A DNA stretch of 64,000 nt. Origin: Rhodovulum tesquicola. GTDB taxonomy: Bacteria > Pseudomonadota > Alphaproteobacteria > Rhodobacterales > Rhodobacteraceae. The stretch lies in the NCBI RefSeq assembly GCF_024128855.1, contig NZ_JAMYDV010000004.1, forward strand, positions 141,967 through 205,966, given 5' to 3'. Under the pieces are notes generated by a model, which worked only from the letters and a program-made list of their open reading frames with translations, ran no database searches and was not told where the DNA came from. Position numbers and translations under genes: made by a program. Positions 9,281 through 18,907 of the stretch are shown here, one piece after another (positions within the stretch are counted from its first letter, which is position 1; the number at the start of each line of letters is the position of its first letter).

Positions 9281-10534
9281 CTACATCGCGCGCTTGACGG
9301 CGGCGGCCAGCCGCCCTGCGGCGTCCTCGGAACTCATGTTCGAGTTGAAGAACTCGGTCACCAGATCGAGGAACTCGCCCCGGACCGAGCGCGAGATCGC
9401 CATCTCATGCGCCATCGAAGGCACCAGCGCGTTCGCCTCGGTCGCCTTGAGCAGATCGTCATGCGAGCGTTGCGCACAGGCGTCGAAGGCCTCCAGCGGC
9501 ACATCGGTCCGCGCCGGGATGGACCCCTTGGCCAGGTTGAAGGTCGCCTGGAACCCGGGCGACATGATCAGGCTCGCCAGCAGTTTCTGCCCGGCGATGT
9601 TGTCCTCGCCCGACACCTTGAAGAAGGTGAAGCTGTCCGAGTTCAGCACAAAACCGTTGCCCGGCGTCGGCGCACACAGGAAATCCTCGCCCGGCACCTT
9701 GCCCGCGGCAAGAAACTCGCCCTTGGCCCAGTCGCCCATGATCTGGAACGCAGCCTCGCCATTCATCACCATGGCGGTGGCAAGGTTCCAGTCCCGGCCA
9801 GAGAAGTTCGGATCGACATAGCCGCGCATCCTGCGCAACTGGTCGAAGGCCGCGACCATGGTGGGCGAGTTCAGCGCGTCCTGGTCAAGATCGACCAGGG
9901 CTGCGCGGAAAAAATCGGCCCCGCCCACACCCAGAACCACGTTCTCGAAGATCGTGGCGTCCTGCCAGGGCTGCCCGCCATGGGCCAAGGGCGTAATGCC
10001 CGCGGCCAGCAAGGCGTCGGCCGCGGCGTTGAACTCGTCCCAGGTGGTGGGCATCGCCTCGATCCCGGCGCGGGCCAGAACCTCGGGATTGGCCCAGATC
10101 CAGTCGACGCGGTGGATATTGACCGGCGCGGCGACATATTTGCCGTCATGTTTCATGATCGCGGCCAGAACGGGCGGCAGAACGGCATCCCAGCCCTCGG
10201 CCCCGGCGACATCCTCGACATCGGCCAGCGCGCCCTGCTCGGCCCATTCCTGGATGCCGGGTCCTTTCAGTTGCACCGCGGCGGGCGGGTTTCCGGCCAC
10301 CACGCGGGCGCGCAGCGCGGTCATCGCTGCATCGCCGCCCCCGCCCGCGATGGGCGAGTCGATCCAGGTGCCGCCCTCGGCCTCGAAGCTGTTCTTGAGC
10401 TCGCCCACCGCGCGGGCCTCGCCGCCCGAGGTCCACCAGTGCAACACCTCGACCGTGCCCCCGGCCTGGGCGGCGCCGGAAAACGCCAGACCCGCCGCTG
10501 CAACGAGCGGGGTAACCGTCCTGTAACGGAACAT
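9281..10534 (-). CDS. Periplasmic sugar-binding protein of ABC importer (GtsA-like)
   Basis: The product is about 417 aa. ATG 10534 is preceded by AGGAGGAA and gives a clean signal peptide ending in GAAQA. The mature start GGTVEVLHWWTSGGEA and the following segments (PIAGGGGDAAMTAL, AGNPPAAVQLKGPGIQEW) are characteristic of the glucose/mannose-binding GtsA branch of family-1 binding proteins. It captures sugar in the periplasm for the two permeases downstream. Glucose is the best guess; other aldohexoses or disaccharides cannot be excluded. Confidence 0.85.
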   Translation of the reverse strand: MFRYRTVTPLVAAAGLAFSGAAQAGGTVEVLHWWTSGGEARAVGELKNSFEAEGGTWIDSPIAGGGGDAAMTALRARVVAGNPPAAVQLKGPGIQEWAEQGALADVEDVAGAEGWDAVLPPVLAAIMKHDGKYVAAPVNIHRVDWIWANPEVLARAGIEAMPTTWDEFNAAADALLAAGITPLAHGGQPWQDATIFENVVLGVGGADFFRAALVDLDQDALNSPTMVAAFDQLRRMRGYVDPNFSGRDWNLATAMVMNGEAAFQIMGDWAKGEFLAAGKVPGEDFLCAPTPGNGFVLNSDSFTFFKVSGEDNIAGQKLLASLIMSPGFQATFNLAKGSIPARTDVPLEAFDACAQRSHDDLLKATEANALVPSMAHEMAISRSVRGEFLDLVTEFFNSNMSSEDAAGRLAAAVKRAM

Positions 10535-10844
10535 GGGTATTCCTCCTCTGCTAGACGCGGCCACGCGGGCCGCATGCGGCGCATGGCCCGTCCTCCTCCT
10601 GCGGGAAAGTGTCAGGCCGTTCCTGCGCCCGGTCAAGCTAGCATGCGTGCGGGAGAACGATCTTGACGGCCGTCAATGCGCGGACAGGGCAGCAAGGCGG
10701 CGGCAGGGCGCCGGGATGGTGCGAGTCGACTCGGGGGCCGGGCAGGGCCGAAGCTGCGGATGCGACAGACCGTCGCTCGTGCATCGGCCGCAGCGGTGAC
10801 CCATATGCGGCGGGCATCAAAACAACCAGAGAGGCGCGGGCAGG
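10535..10844. promoter_or_regulatory. Divergent intergenic region with palindrome
   Basis: This 310-bp gap separates the leftward sugar ABC operon from a rightward membrane-protein gene. No convincing gene is present. The main feature is a perfect 14-bp palindrome, TTGACGGCCGTCAA, at 10663-10676, about 130 bp upstream of the binding-protein start. It is a candidate operator, but no regulator gene is adjacent. Confidence 0.4.
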
Positions 10845-11420
10845 ATGACTTCGGGACGGGATTTCTTCGGACGAGGGGGGCTGGCCGCGCTTGTGGTGCT
10901 GGTGGTCTATCTGCTGGTGCTGTCGGGCGTGCTGCTTGGCACGGCGGTGCCGCTTCTGGTCCTGCTGGCGGCGGCGGCGGTCGTGCTGATCCTTGCCTAT
11001 CTGAAAAACCCCGACCGTTTCCACCGGCTGCTGGCCCGCCTTCGGGCCGCCTGGCAGGCGCGCCCCCGGCGCCGGCCCGCCCCGCCCCGCCCGGCGCCTG
11101 CCCCCCGCGCCGCACCGCTGCGCCAGGGGCTGGTCGCGACGGCGCCCGCGCGCAGCCCGGACATGGCCGACCGGCGCGGGCTGGCCTCGGGGTCGCCCCT
11201 GCTGCGGGCGCTTCTAGGCCGCGGCTGGCGCAGCCCGGCCGCCATGGCGCGGGATTTCCTGCTGATCGGCCTTGCGGGCGCGGCGCTGCTGCTGACCGGC
11301 CTCGCCCTGCCGGACTGGCCTTTGCTGTCCTGGCTGGGCAAGGTCTTCAGCATGCTGGGCGTCCTCGTCATGCTGATTTCATCGGGCGTGGTCTACTCCT
11401 ACTGGCGCGGCCGCAGCTAG
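10845..11420 (+). CDS. Unidentified membrane protein, 191 aa
   Basis: I do not recognise a family. Two N-terminal hydrophobic helices (about 12-32 and 36-53) are followed by a long Pro/Arg/Ala-rich linker (about 66-110) and then two C-terminal helices (about 138-180), ending YSYWRGRS. ATG 10845 has a GCGGGCAGG stretch upstream. Its stop codon and the stop of the convergent cation ATPase share the bases CTAG at 11417-11420. The linker is likely cytoplasmic. The frame is well supported by typical third-position GC, but the function is unknown. Confidence 0.7.
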   Translation: MTSGRDFFGRGGLAALVVLVVYLLVLSGVLLGTAVPLLVLLAAAAVVLILAYLKNPDRFHRLLARLRAAWQARPRRRPAPPRPAPAPRAAPLRQGLVATAPARSPDMADRRGLASGSPLLRALLGRGWRSPAAMARDFLLIGLAGAALLLTGLALPDWPLLSWLGKVFSMLGVLVMLISSGVVYSYWRGRS

Positions 11421-14137
11421 TCGCGCGACGGCGGGGCCGCCTGCGCCGGGCGCCGGAAGGCCAGCCGCATCTGTTTCTCGGTCTCGATCAGCGCAAAGAA
11501 CAGCACCCCCACCGCGACGATCAGCACGCCGTCCCAGAACGGGATCGCCGCGGTGCCGAACAGCATCTGCAAGGGCGGCAGATAGGTGATCGCGAATTGC
11601 GCCGCCGTCACGGTGAGGACGCAGATCCACACCACCCGCGTACCCCTGGCCGCAGCCCAGGTCAGCGAGGTGCCGTGGATGTTGCGGATGAAGAACAGGT
11701 GGAAGATCTTCAGCACGACCAGCGTGTTCAGCGCCATGCTGCGGGCCACGTCCTGATCGTAGCCGCGGTCCAGCGCATAGGCATAGACGCCGTAGATCCC
11801 CGCCAGGAACAGCAGCGAGACCAGCACGATATGCCAGACCAGTTCGCCGGTCAGCAGCGGTTCGTCGCGCGGGCGGGGCGGGCGGCGCATGGTATTCGCC
11901 TCGGTCGGCTCGAAGGCCAGCGCGATGCCCAGCGTGACGGCCGTGATCATGTTGGTCCACAGGATCTGGACCGGGGTGATCGGCAGCGCCATGCCCAGCG
12001 CCAGCGCCAGAACGATGGTCATCGACTCGCCGCCATTGGTGGGCAGCGTCCAGCTTATGACCTTCTTGATGTTGTCATAGACGGTGCGCCCCTCGCGCAC
12101 GGCAGCGGCGATCGAGGCGAAATTGTCATCGGCCAGCACCAGTTCCGAGGCTTCCTTGGCCGCCTCGCTGCCCTTCTGGCCCATCGCGATCCCGGCATCC
12201 GCACGCTTCAGCGCGGGCGCGTCGTTCACCCCGTCGCCGGTCATCGCCACGGTCAGCCCGCGCGATTGCAGCGCCGTCACCAGCCGCAGCTTGTGGGCGG
12301 GCGAGGTGCGGGCGAAGATGTCGGTCCCGACCGCGATCTCGGCCAGTTCAGCATCGTTCATCGCCTCTATATCGGCGCCGGTCAGAACGGTCTTGGTGTT
12401 CTTCAGCCCGATCTGCGCGGCGATGGCCTGCGCGGTGGCGGCATGGTCGCCGGTGATCATCTTGACCCTTATCCCGGCCTCGTGACACTCGGCCACCGCG
12501 GCAATCGCCTCGGGCCGGGGCGGGTCGATCAGCCCGATCAACCCGATCAGCGTCAGATGCCCATCCAGATCGGCGGTGTTCAGGATCGTGTGCTCCTGCG
12601 GCACGCTGCGCGCGGCAATGGCGATCACGCGCTGACCCTGCGCGGCCAGTTGCTCGACCATGTGATGCCAGTGCCCGGGGGCCAGCGGCTCGGTGCCGCC
12701 GCCCTCGGCCCGCTGGTCGGCGCACATGGCCAACACCGCCTCGGGGGCGCCCTTGACATGGATCGCGGCGTGGCCCTCGTGGTCGTGATGCAGCGTGGCC
12801 ATGTAGCGATGCGCCGCATCGAAGGGGATCGCGTCGGTACGGGTCCAGGTGCGGAAGGGGTCGGGACCATCGCCCGTGATCTTGCCGGCCAGCGCCATCA
12901 GCGCCCCTTCCATCGGATCGCCCTCGACCCGCCAGCCCGCCTCGGCGCCATGCAGCACCGCATCGTTGCACAGCCCCGCGACATGCGCGAATTCCGTCAG
13001 AACCGCCTGCGCTCCGGCATCGGGATCATCGCCGTCAAGACGCACCCGCCCCTCGGGGGCATAGCCCTCGCCTTCGACCGCGTAGACCCGGGCGGCGGCG
13101 ACAAGGCTTGCGGCCATCATCTCGTTGCGGGTCAGCGTGCCGGTCTTGTCCGAGCAGATCACCGAAACCGAGCCCAGCGTCTCGATCGCCGGAAGCCGAC
13201 GGACGATGGCGTTGCGCCGCGCCATGGCCTGCACGCCCACCGCCAGCGTGATCGTCAGCACCGCGGGCAGCCCCTCGGGGATTGCCGCGACGGACAGGCC
13301 GACAACCGCCATGAACAGTTCGGAAAACTCCATGTGGCTGACGAAATAGCCATAGCCCAGCAGGCTCGCCGCCACGAGCAGGATGAACACCGTCAGCCAT
13401 TTCGCGAAGATGTCCATCTGGTGCACCAACGGGGTGGTCAGCGTCTGGACCTCGGCCAGCATGCCGCTGATCTGGCCGATCTCGGTGCGCGCGCCGGTTT
13501 CGACGACGACCCCGCGGCCCGTGCCGGTAGCGATCAGCGTGCCCGAGAAAAGCATCGGCGTGCGGTCGCCCAGCGCGGCCCCGGCGGCTACGGGCTCGGT
13601 GCCCTTGTCGACCGGCACGGATTCGCCGGTCAGGATCGCCTCTTCGGCCTTCAGCCCGCGTGCCTCGATCAGCCGGATATCCGCGGGCACCCGGTCGCCC
13701 GCCTCGATCAGCACGATGTCACCGGGGACCAGTTCCGCGGCATCGACGCCGATCCGCCGTCCGTCGCGCAGCACCGCCGAGCGCGGCGCGAGCATGCCGC
13801 GGATCGCCTCCATCGCCTGTTCGGCGCGGCCCTCCTGGATGAAGCCGATGATCGCGTTGACGACGACGACCGCGATGATGACGCCGGTGTCGATCCAATG
13901 GTTCAAGGCGGCCGTAACCACCGCCGCGACCAGCAGGACGTAGATCAGCACGTTGTTGAACTGCAACAGGAAACGCTTGATCGCGCTGCGCCGGGGCGGC
14001 TCGGGCAGACGGTTCTCGCCATGGGAGTCAAGGCGGCGGCGGGCCTCGGCGGAACTCAGCCCGTCGGGGCTGGACTCGACCGCCGACAGCGCCTGCCGGG
14101 CGGACAGCGCGTGGAGGGATTGCGACATTTCGGGCAT
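11417..14137 (-). CDS. P2-type cation-transporting ATPase
   Basis: This 906-aa P-type ATPase has an N-terminal cation-ATPase domain, LTGESVPVD in the actuator, PEGLP in membrane helix 4, the phosphorylation motif SDKTGTLT and the hinge TGDGVNDAPALKRADAG. Ten membrane helices are expected. PEGLP is usual for Ca2+/Mn2+-type pumps, but the helix-6 segment (NMITAVTLGIALAF) lacks the Asp typical of SERCA, so the transported ion is not certain. The start is ATG 14137 with AAAGGAGA upstream; an upstream extension has no homology. It is 40 bp downstream of a Kef-type antiporter gene and probably co-transcribed with it. Confidence 0.88.
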   Translation of the reverse strand: MPEMSQSLHALSARQALSAVESSPDGLSSAEARRRLDSHGENRLPEPPRRSAIKRFLLQFNNVLIYVLLVAAVVTAALNHWIDTGVIIAVVVVNAIIGFIQEGRAEQAMEAIRGMLAPRSAVLRDGRRIGVDAAELVPGDIVLIEAGDRVPADIRLIEARGLKAEEAILTGESVPVDKGTEPVAAGAALGDRTPMLFSGTLIATGTGRGVVVETGARTEIGQISGMLAEVQTLTTPLVHQMDIFAKWLTVFILLVAASLLGYGYFVSHMEFSELFMAVVGLSVAAIPEGLPAVLTITLAVGVQAMARRNAIVRRLPAIETLGSVSVICSDKTGTLTRNEMMAASLVAAARVYAVEGEGYAPEGRVRLDGDDPDAGAQAVLTEFAHVAGLCNDAVLHGAEAGWRVEGDPMEGALMALAGKITGDGPDPFRTWTRTDAIPFDAAHRYMATLHHDHEGHAAIHVKGAPEAVLAMCADQRAEGGGTEPLAPGHWHHMVEQLAAQGQRVIAIAARSVPQEHTILNTADLDGHLTLIGLIGLIDPPRPEAIAAVAECHEAGIRVKMITGDHAATAQAIAAQIGLKNTKTVLTGADIEAMNDAELAEIAVGTDIFARTSPAHKLRLVTALQSRGLTVAMTGDGVNDAPALKRADAGIAMGQKGSEAAKEASELVLADDNFASIAAAVREGRTVYDNIKKVISWTLPTNGGESMTIVLALALGMALPITPVQILWTNMITAVTLGIALAFEPTEANTMRRPPRPRDEPLLTGELVWHIVLVSLLFLAGIYGVYAYALDRGYDQDVARSMALNTLVVLKIFHLFFIRNIHGTSLTWAAARGTRVVWICVLTVTAAQFAITYLPPLQMLFGTAAIPFWDGVLIVAVGVLFFALIETEKQMRLAFRRPAQAAPPSRD

Positions 14138-14177
14138 CCTGTCTCCTTTGGCGCGGACATGGTGAATGCGTGTCGGA

Positions 14178-15899
14178 TCAGGCGGTCCGCAATTCCTCGC
14201 CGTCGATCTCGGGGATTTCGGTGCGCTCCGTTTCGGGAGCACCCGTCAGCAGTTCCACGGCCCGGTCGGCGGCGTCCTGAAACGGTTCCAGCACGATATC
14301 GGCGCCCGCGACGGTCAGCTCTTCGGTGTCCCTGGCCGTGTGCGAGGTGACCGCGATGCGCCCGCGAAAGCCCGCGGTCCGCGCAAGCTGGATCAGGGTC
14401 CGGCGGGTGTCCTCATGGCTGAGGCCGCCAACATGGATCGGTACGGTCGAAACGATCCAGTCGGCCCGCGCCAGCGGCAGTTCGCTCACGAATTCCGGGT
14501 CCGAGGCATCACCGTATTTCGCCCGGATCCCCAGCGCGCGGGCGCGGCGCACCGCCTGCGGGTTGAAATCGACCCCCAGCACCCTGACGCCGCGTTTCTG
14601 CAGCCGCACCGCGATGGCCGCGCCGAACCGGCCCAGCCCGAACACCAGCACCGGACAGCCGTCCTGGCCGACGACGCTGCCCCCATTCGGCTCGCGCGGG
14701 GTCCCGCGGCGCTCGAAGATACCCAGCACCGGCTCGAACAGCCGGTAAAGCTGATGCGAATAGGTGATCATGTAGGTCGAGGCCGCGATGGTCACCAGCC
14801 CGACCATGGTCACAAGGCCCAGCGCATCCTGCTGGACATGCCCCAGCCCCACGCCCATCGCGATGAAGATCAGCGAGAACTCGCTGATCTGCGCAACGGT
14901 CAGCCCGGCCAAGAAGCCGGTGCGCTTGCGGTAGCCCATGGCCCCCATGATGGCGAGCACGATCAGCGGGTTGCCGATCAGCACGAACAGCGAGAACACG
15001 ATGGCGCCCGTCACATGCGCGCCCAGCAGCGACAGGTCGAGAGACGAGCCCAGCGCGATGAAGAAGAACAACAGCAGGAAATCCCGCAGCGGCGACAGCC
15101 GGGCCGCGATGGTCTCGCGATAGGGGGTCGAGGCCAGCGACACGCCCGCCAGCAGCCCGCCCACCTCCTTGCCCAAGCCGACGAAATCGCCGATCGCGGC
15201 GAAGATCGCGGCCTGCGCGATGGCGAAGATCACCAGCAATTCGGGCGCCCGCGCCAGCCGCTCGGTCAACGGGTTGGCGACATAGCGCACGAACAGGATC
15301 ACCAGCGCCACCATCGCCACGCCCGAGGACAGCACCACCACGACCGACCCGCCGCCATGGCCGTCGGCCGCCGCGCCGATGCCGATGGCCGACAACACGA
15401 TCATCGCCAGCACCACGACCAGGTCCTGCACGATCAGGAAGCCCAGCGCGATCTGGCCATGCAGGCTGTCGATCTCGCGCTTGTCCGACAACAGCTTGAC
15501 GATGATGATGGTCGAGGAAAAGGTCAGAGCGACGGCGACGTAAAGGCTGGTGATATGGCCCAGCCCCAGCGCCAGCCCGATCAGGTAGCCGAAGATCGAG
15601 GTGAAGGCGACCTGTCCCAGCCCGGTCAGCACCGCCACCCCCCCGAGCGAGCGGATCAGCTTGACGTCGAGCTTGATGCCGACCAGGAACAGCAGCAGCG
15701 CGATCCCGAGCTGCGACAACAGGTTGATCTGTTCGTCGGAACGCACGAGGTCCAGCGCCGAAGGCCCGGCGATCAACCCTACCGCGATGAAGCTGACGAT
15801 CAGCGGCTGACGCAGGATGATCCCCACAAAGCCGATCACCGCCGCCATGACCAGAAGCGAGGCGACTTCTCCGAAGGCCGAGTTGAGGATGATTTCCAT
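14178..15899 (-). CDS. Kef/CPA2 monovalent cation:proton antiporter with TrkA-N domain
   Basis: The product has 573 aa. About the first 390 residues form 12-13 membrane helices of the Na+/H+ exchanger (CPA2) fold. A C-terminal nucleotide-binding RCK/TrkA-N domain follows, marked by VLVFGLGRFGAAIAVRL and a distal acidic D in VLGVDFNPQA. Such proteins exchange K+ or Na+ for H+ under control of NAD(H) or glutathione adducts. It lacks an obvious KefF/KefG partner nearby. The P-type ATPase follows directly, suggesting an ion-homeostasis operon. Confidence 0.87.
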   Translation of the reverse strand: MEIILNSAFGEVASLLVMAAVIGFVGIILRQPLIVSFIAVGLIAGPSALDLVRSDEQINLLSQLGIALLLFLVGIKLDVKLIRSLGGVAVLTGLGQVAFTSIFGYLIGLALGLGHITSLYVAVALTFSSTIIIVKLLSDKREIDSLHGQIALGFLIVQDLVVVLAMIVLSAIGIGAAADGHGGGSVVVVLSSGVAMVALVILFVRYVANPLTERLARAPELLVIFAIAQAAIFAAIGDFVGLGKEVGGLLAGVSLASTPYRETIAARLSPLRDFLLLFFFIALGSSLDLSLLGAHVTGAIVFSLFVLIGNPLIVLAIMGAMGYRKRTGFLAGLTVAQISEFSLIFIAMGVGLGHVQQDALGLVTMVGLVTIAASTYMITYSHQLYRLFEPVLGIFERRGTPREPNGGSVVGQDGCPVLVFGLGRFGAAIAVRLQKRGVRVLGVDFNPQAVRRARALGIRAKYGDASDPEFVSELPLARADWIVSTVPIHVGGLSHEDTRRTLIQLARTAGFRGRIAVTSHTARDTEELTVAGADIVLEPFQDAADRAVELLTGAPETERTEIPEIDGEELRTA

Positions 15900-16084
15900 C
15901 AGCTCACATGCCCCTTGCTTCGGTTTTCCCCGGACCGGAGTCGCGGCGCGTCGGGAGATGGCGCACGGACCGCCGGCCTAGTGTGAGATACCGTTGCAGG
16001 GCATTTTTGAAAACCTCTTGACGCGATTTCCGTGCAAACCGGACGCGAAAAAGGCGATCTCGCCCGGTGGGGACGGGGCGGCGG

Positions 16085-17377
16085 TCAGACCACGACGTCG
16101 AGCGGGCGCTGCGCTCCCACATCGAAGACACGCTTGTAACGCGCGACCTCGTCCGCTGGCCCCATCGCCTTGTTGGGGTTGTCCGACAGCTTGACCGTCG
16201 GCCGACCATTCGCGCTGACGGCCTTGCAGACCAGCGAGAAGGGCGCCAGCGTGTCACCCGGCACCAGCCCGCGGAAATCATTGGTCAGCAACGTGCCCCA
16301 GCCAAAGCTGATCCTGGCGCGCCCCGCGAACCGGGCGTGCAGGTCGGTGATGACGTCCACATCCAGCCCGTCCGAGAAGATGATCAGCTTCTTGCGCGGA
16401 TCCTCGCCGCGTTCGGTCCACCAGGCGATCGCGGTCTCGGCGCCTTCGACGGGATCGCCGGAATCCACCCGGATCCCGGTCCAGCCCGCCAGCCAGTCGG
16501 GCGCGTGCTGCAGAAAGCCCCTGGTGCCGAACGTGTCGGGCAGGATGATGCGCAGGTTGCCGTCATGCTCCTCGTGCCAGTCGGCCAGCACCCTGTAGGG
16601 CGCCTGGCGCAGATCATCGTCGGTCTCGGCCAGCGCGGCATAGACCATGGGCAGTTCGTGGGCATTGGTGCCGATCGCCTCGATATCGCGGCGCATCGCG
16701 ATCAGGCAGTTCGAGGTGCCGACGAATTTCGGCCCCAGCCCCTCGATCATCGCCTGAACGCACCAGTCCTGCCACAGGAAGGAATGCCGCCGCCGCGTGC
16801 CGAAATCGGCCAGTTTCAGCCCCTCGACGGGGCGTAGCCGCTCGATCTTTTCCCAAAGCTTGGTCATCGCCCGGGCATAGAGCACCTGAAGCTCGAACTT
16901 GCCCATCGCCTGCAACACCGCGCGCGAGCGCAGTTCCATCAGCACGGCGAGTGCGGGGATTTCCCACATCATCACCTCGGGCCAGCGCCCTTCGAAGGTC
17001 AGTTCATACTGGCCGTCGCGCTTTTCCAGGTGATAGGGTGGCAGTTGCAGCCCCTCGTACCATTCCATGAAATCGGGGCGGAACATCTGCCGCTTGCCGT
17101 AAAAGGTATTGCCGCGCAGCCAGGTGCTTTCGCCGCGGGCCAGCCGCAGGGTGCGGATATGGTCAAGCTGCTCGCGCAACTCGCCCTCGTCGATCAACTC
17201 GGCCAGCCGGATATCGGTGGTGCGGTTGATCAGGCTAAAGGTCACCTGCGTGTCGGGCCGGTTCCGAAAGACCGACTGACACATCAGCAGCTTGTAGAAA
17301 TCCGTATCGAGCAGCGAGCGGACAATCGGGTCGATCTTCCAGTGGTGGTTGTAGACCCGCTTGGCGATGTCCAGCAT
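16085..17377 (-). CDS. pncB: Nicotinate phosphoribosyltransferase
   Basis: The product has 430 aa. It makes nicotinate mononucleotide from nicotinate and PRPP with ATP in NAD salvage. The N-terminus ([19 protein letters not shown]), [13 protein letters not shown] and the later GSNCL-like and GDPVEGAET segments are typical. ATG 17377 lies 2 nt after the pncA stop, so the pair is a two-gene operon in which nicotinamidase feeds this enzyme. It ends 185 bp from the start of the Kef antiporter gene. Confidence 0.93.
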   Translation of the reverse strand: MLDIAKRVYNHHWKIDPIVRSLLDTDFYKLLMCQSVFRNRPDTQVTFSLINRTTDIRLAELIDEGELREQLDHIRTLRLARGESTWLRGNTFYGKRQMFRPDFMEWYEGLQLPPYHLEKRDGQYELTFEGRWPEVMMWEIPALAVLMELRSRAVLQAMGKFELQVLYARAMTKLWEKIERLRPVEGLKLADFGTRRRHSFLWQDWCVQAMIEGLGPKFVGTSNCLIAMRRDIEAIGTNAHELPMVYAALAETDDDLRQAPYRVLADWHEEHDGNLRIILPDTFGTRGFLQHAPDWLAGWTGIRVDSGDPVEGAETAIAWWTERGEDPRKKLIIFSDGLDVDVITDLHARFAGRARISFGWGTLLTNDFRGLVPGDTLAPFSLVCKAVSANGRPTVKLSDNPNKAMGPADEVARYKRVFDVGAQRPLDVVV

Positions 17378-17379
17378 TC

Positions 17380-17988
17380 TCAGGGCTCCAGCACGATATG
17401 CGCATCCAGCATCGCCTGGCGCGCATCTTCCAGCGAGCCGTTCAGGTCGATGCCGCGGCACGCCCCCTCGATCACCGTCACGCGATAGCCCAGACGCGCG
17501 GCATCGAGCGCCGAGTAGAGCACACAAAAATCCGTGGCAAGTCCCACCAGCGTCAACTGGTCGATCCCGCGCGCCGTCAGAAAATCGTCAAGCCCGGTGG
17601 GCGTCTCGTGATCGTTCTCGAAGAAGGCCGAATAGCTGTCGATCCCGGGGCGAAAGCCCTTGCGCACGACATGGTCGGCCAGCGTGAGGTCGAGATCGGC
17701 ATGGAAGGCCGCGCCCGGCGTGTCCTGCACGCAATGGACAGGCCACAGGATCTGCGGACCATAGGGCATCTCGACCACCTCGTAGGGCTGCTTGCCCGGG
17801 TGGCTGGCCGCAAAGGACGCGTGGTCGGCCGGGTGCCAGTCCTGGGTCAGCACGCGGGTCTGGAACTCGTCCATCAGCGTGTTGATCCGCGGCACCACGT
17901 CTTCGCCACCGGGAACGGCAAGCGCGCCCCCGGTGCAGAAATCGTTCTGCACGTCGATCACGATCAGGGCTTCGTTGGCGGGTCGCAT
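17380..17988 (-). CDS. pncA: Nicotinamidase
   Basis: The product has 202 aa and deamidates nicotinamide to nicotinate. The catalytic triad is visible as D12 (VIDVQNDF), K110 and C155 ([11 protein letters not shown]). D50, H52 and H56 in [11 protein letters not shown] are the expected metal ligands. The protein is close to the usual length. It is the first gene of the pncA-pncB operon. Confidence 0.93.
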   Translation of the reverse strand: MRPANEALIVIDVQNDFCTGGALAVPGGEDVVPRINTLMDEFQTRVLTQDWHPADHASFAASHPGKQPYEVVEMPYGPQILWPVHCVQDTPGAAFHADLDLTLADHVVRKGFRPGIDSYSAFFENDHETPTGLDDFLTARGIDQLTLVGLATDFCVLYSALDAARLGYRVTVIEGACRGIDLNGSLEDARQAMLDAHIVLEP

Positions 17989-18211
17989 GGGCCGTCCTCC
18001 GGTCGCTGTCGGTCTTCGGGGTTAAGGGGGCGCCCCCCTTTGGTCAATGCCCCGCTCTTGCCGCACCCGGCGGGGCGGGCCGCCGGGCCCGGACTCGACC
18101 GTCAGGTTAGCAGGGGCCGGGCGGCGCGTCGAATCCCTGCCGGGCACCGGGCTGGACGGCGGGCCGGGCGGGGCTAGAGTTATTCGTCTCCGACATAGCA
18201 GAGGCTGCGCC

Positions 18212-18898
18212 ATGCTTCACGTCATCACGCCTTCGACCGTGTCCAGCCCCTCGACCATGAAGATCCGCAAGGTGCCGCGGGGGCTTTTCGCGCATGGATT
18301 CTCGGTCCTGCCGCGGGGCTCGTTCGGCAGTCCGCTTTACCGAAGGATGGTGGTCGAGGTCTCGTTCCTGCGCTATCTCCTGGCGCTCAGTCCGTTCCCG
18401 GTCCTGATCCTGATGCTGCCCGAACATGCGCTGGCGATCGGTCAGGCGCCCGCGCTGATGTTCCTGGTGGTCTATCTGGTCGAATCCCGCGTGCTTTCGG
18501 TCGACAACCCCGAACGCCGCCGCCGCCTGATGCCCGAGGAAGAGGCCGAGCGCGGCGCCGACATTGCCCGCGCGCGGGGCCGCGAGATCCTGACCCGGAT
18601 CGCCGCGAAACGGGGGCTGAAGGCGGGCGAACTGCATCTGGTGATCGAACAATCCGCACTGGCCCGGATTTCGCCGCTGACCTTCGTTTCGGTGCAGTCC
18701 GACGTGCCCGAGCCGCATGTTCTGGATCTGGACGACGAGGAACGCGGGCTGATCGAGACAACGCTGTTCGATGCCGAGTTCACCGAGCAGCGCATGCACA
18801 TCACCAGCCTCGCGCTGGGCCGGTTCCTGCATGACGTCACGCTGGAGACGAAGGGCGTGTCGGCCCATGCGCGGCTGGAGGCGCTGGCGACCGCCTGA
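18212..18898 (+). CDS. Unidentified membrane-associated protein, 228 aa
   Basis: I do not recognise a named family. One or two hydrophobic segments occur at about 53-92 (FLRYLLALSPFPVLILMLP and ALMFLVVYLVESRVL). The rest is soluble and charged, including a likely helix EEEAERGADIARARG and a beta-rich C-terminal part. I choose ATG 18212 (MLHVIT); ATG 18257 (MKIRKV) is an alternative. It stands alone between pncA and the VWA gene. The 223-bp gap before it (17989-18211) shows no gene. Confidence 0.6.
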   Translation: MLHVITPSTVSSPSTMKIRKVPRGLFAHGFSVLPRGSFGSPLYRRMVVEVSFLRYLLALSPFPVLILMLPEHALAIGQAPALMFLVVYLVESRVLSVDNPERRRRLMPEEEAERGADIARARGREILTRIAAKRGLKAGELHLVIEQSALARISPLTFVSVQSDVPEPHVLDLDDEERGLIETTLFDAEFTEQRMHITSLALGRFLHDVTLETKGVSAHARLEALATA

Positions 18899-18907
18899 GC
18901 GGCCACA

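Noticed and set aside
10676..14350. Very long open frame on the plus strand opposite the cation ATPase
   Set aside because: It is the antisense shadow of a clear P-type ATPase gene; high GC leaves such frames open. Its translation shows no family features.
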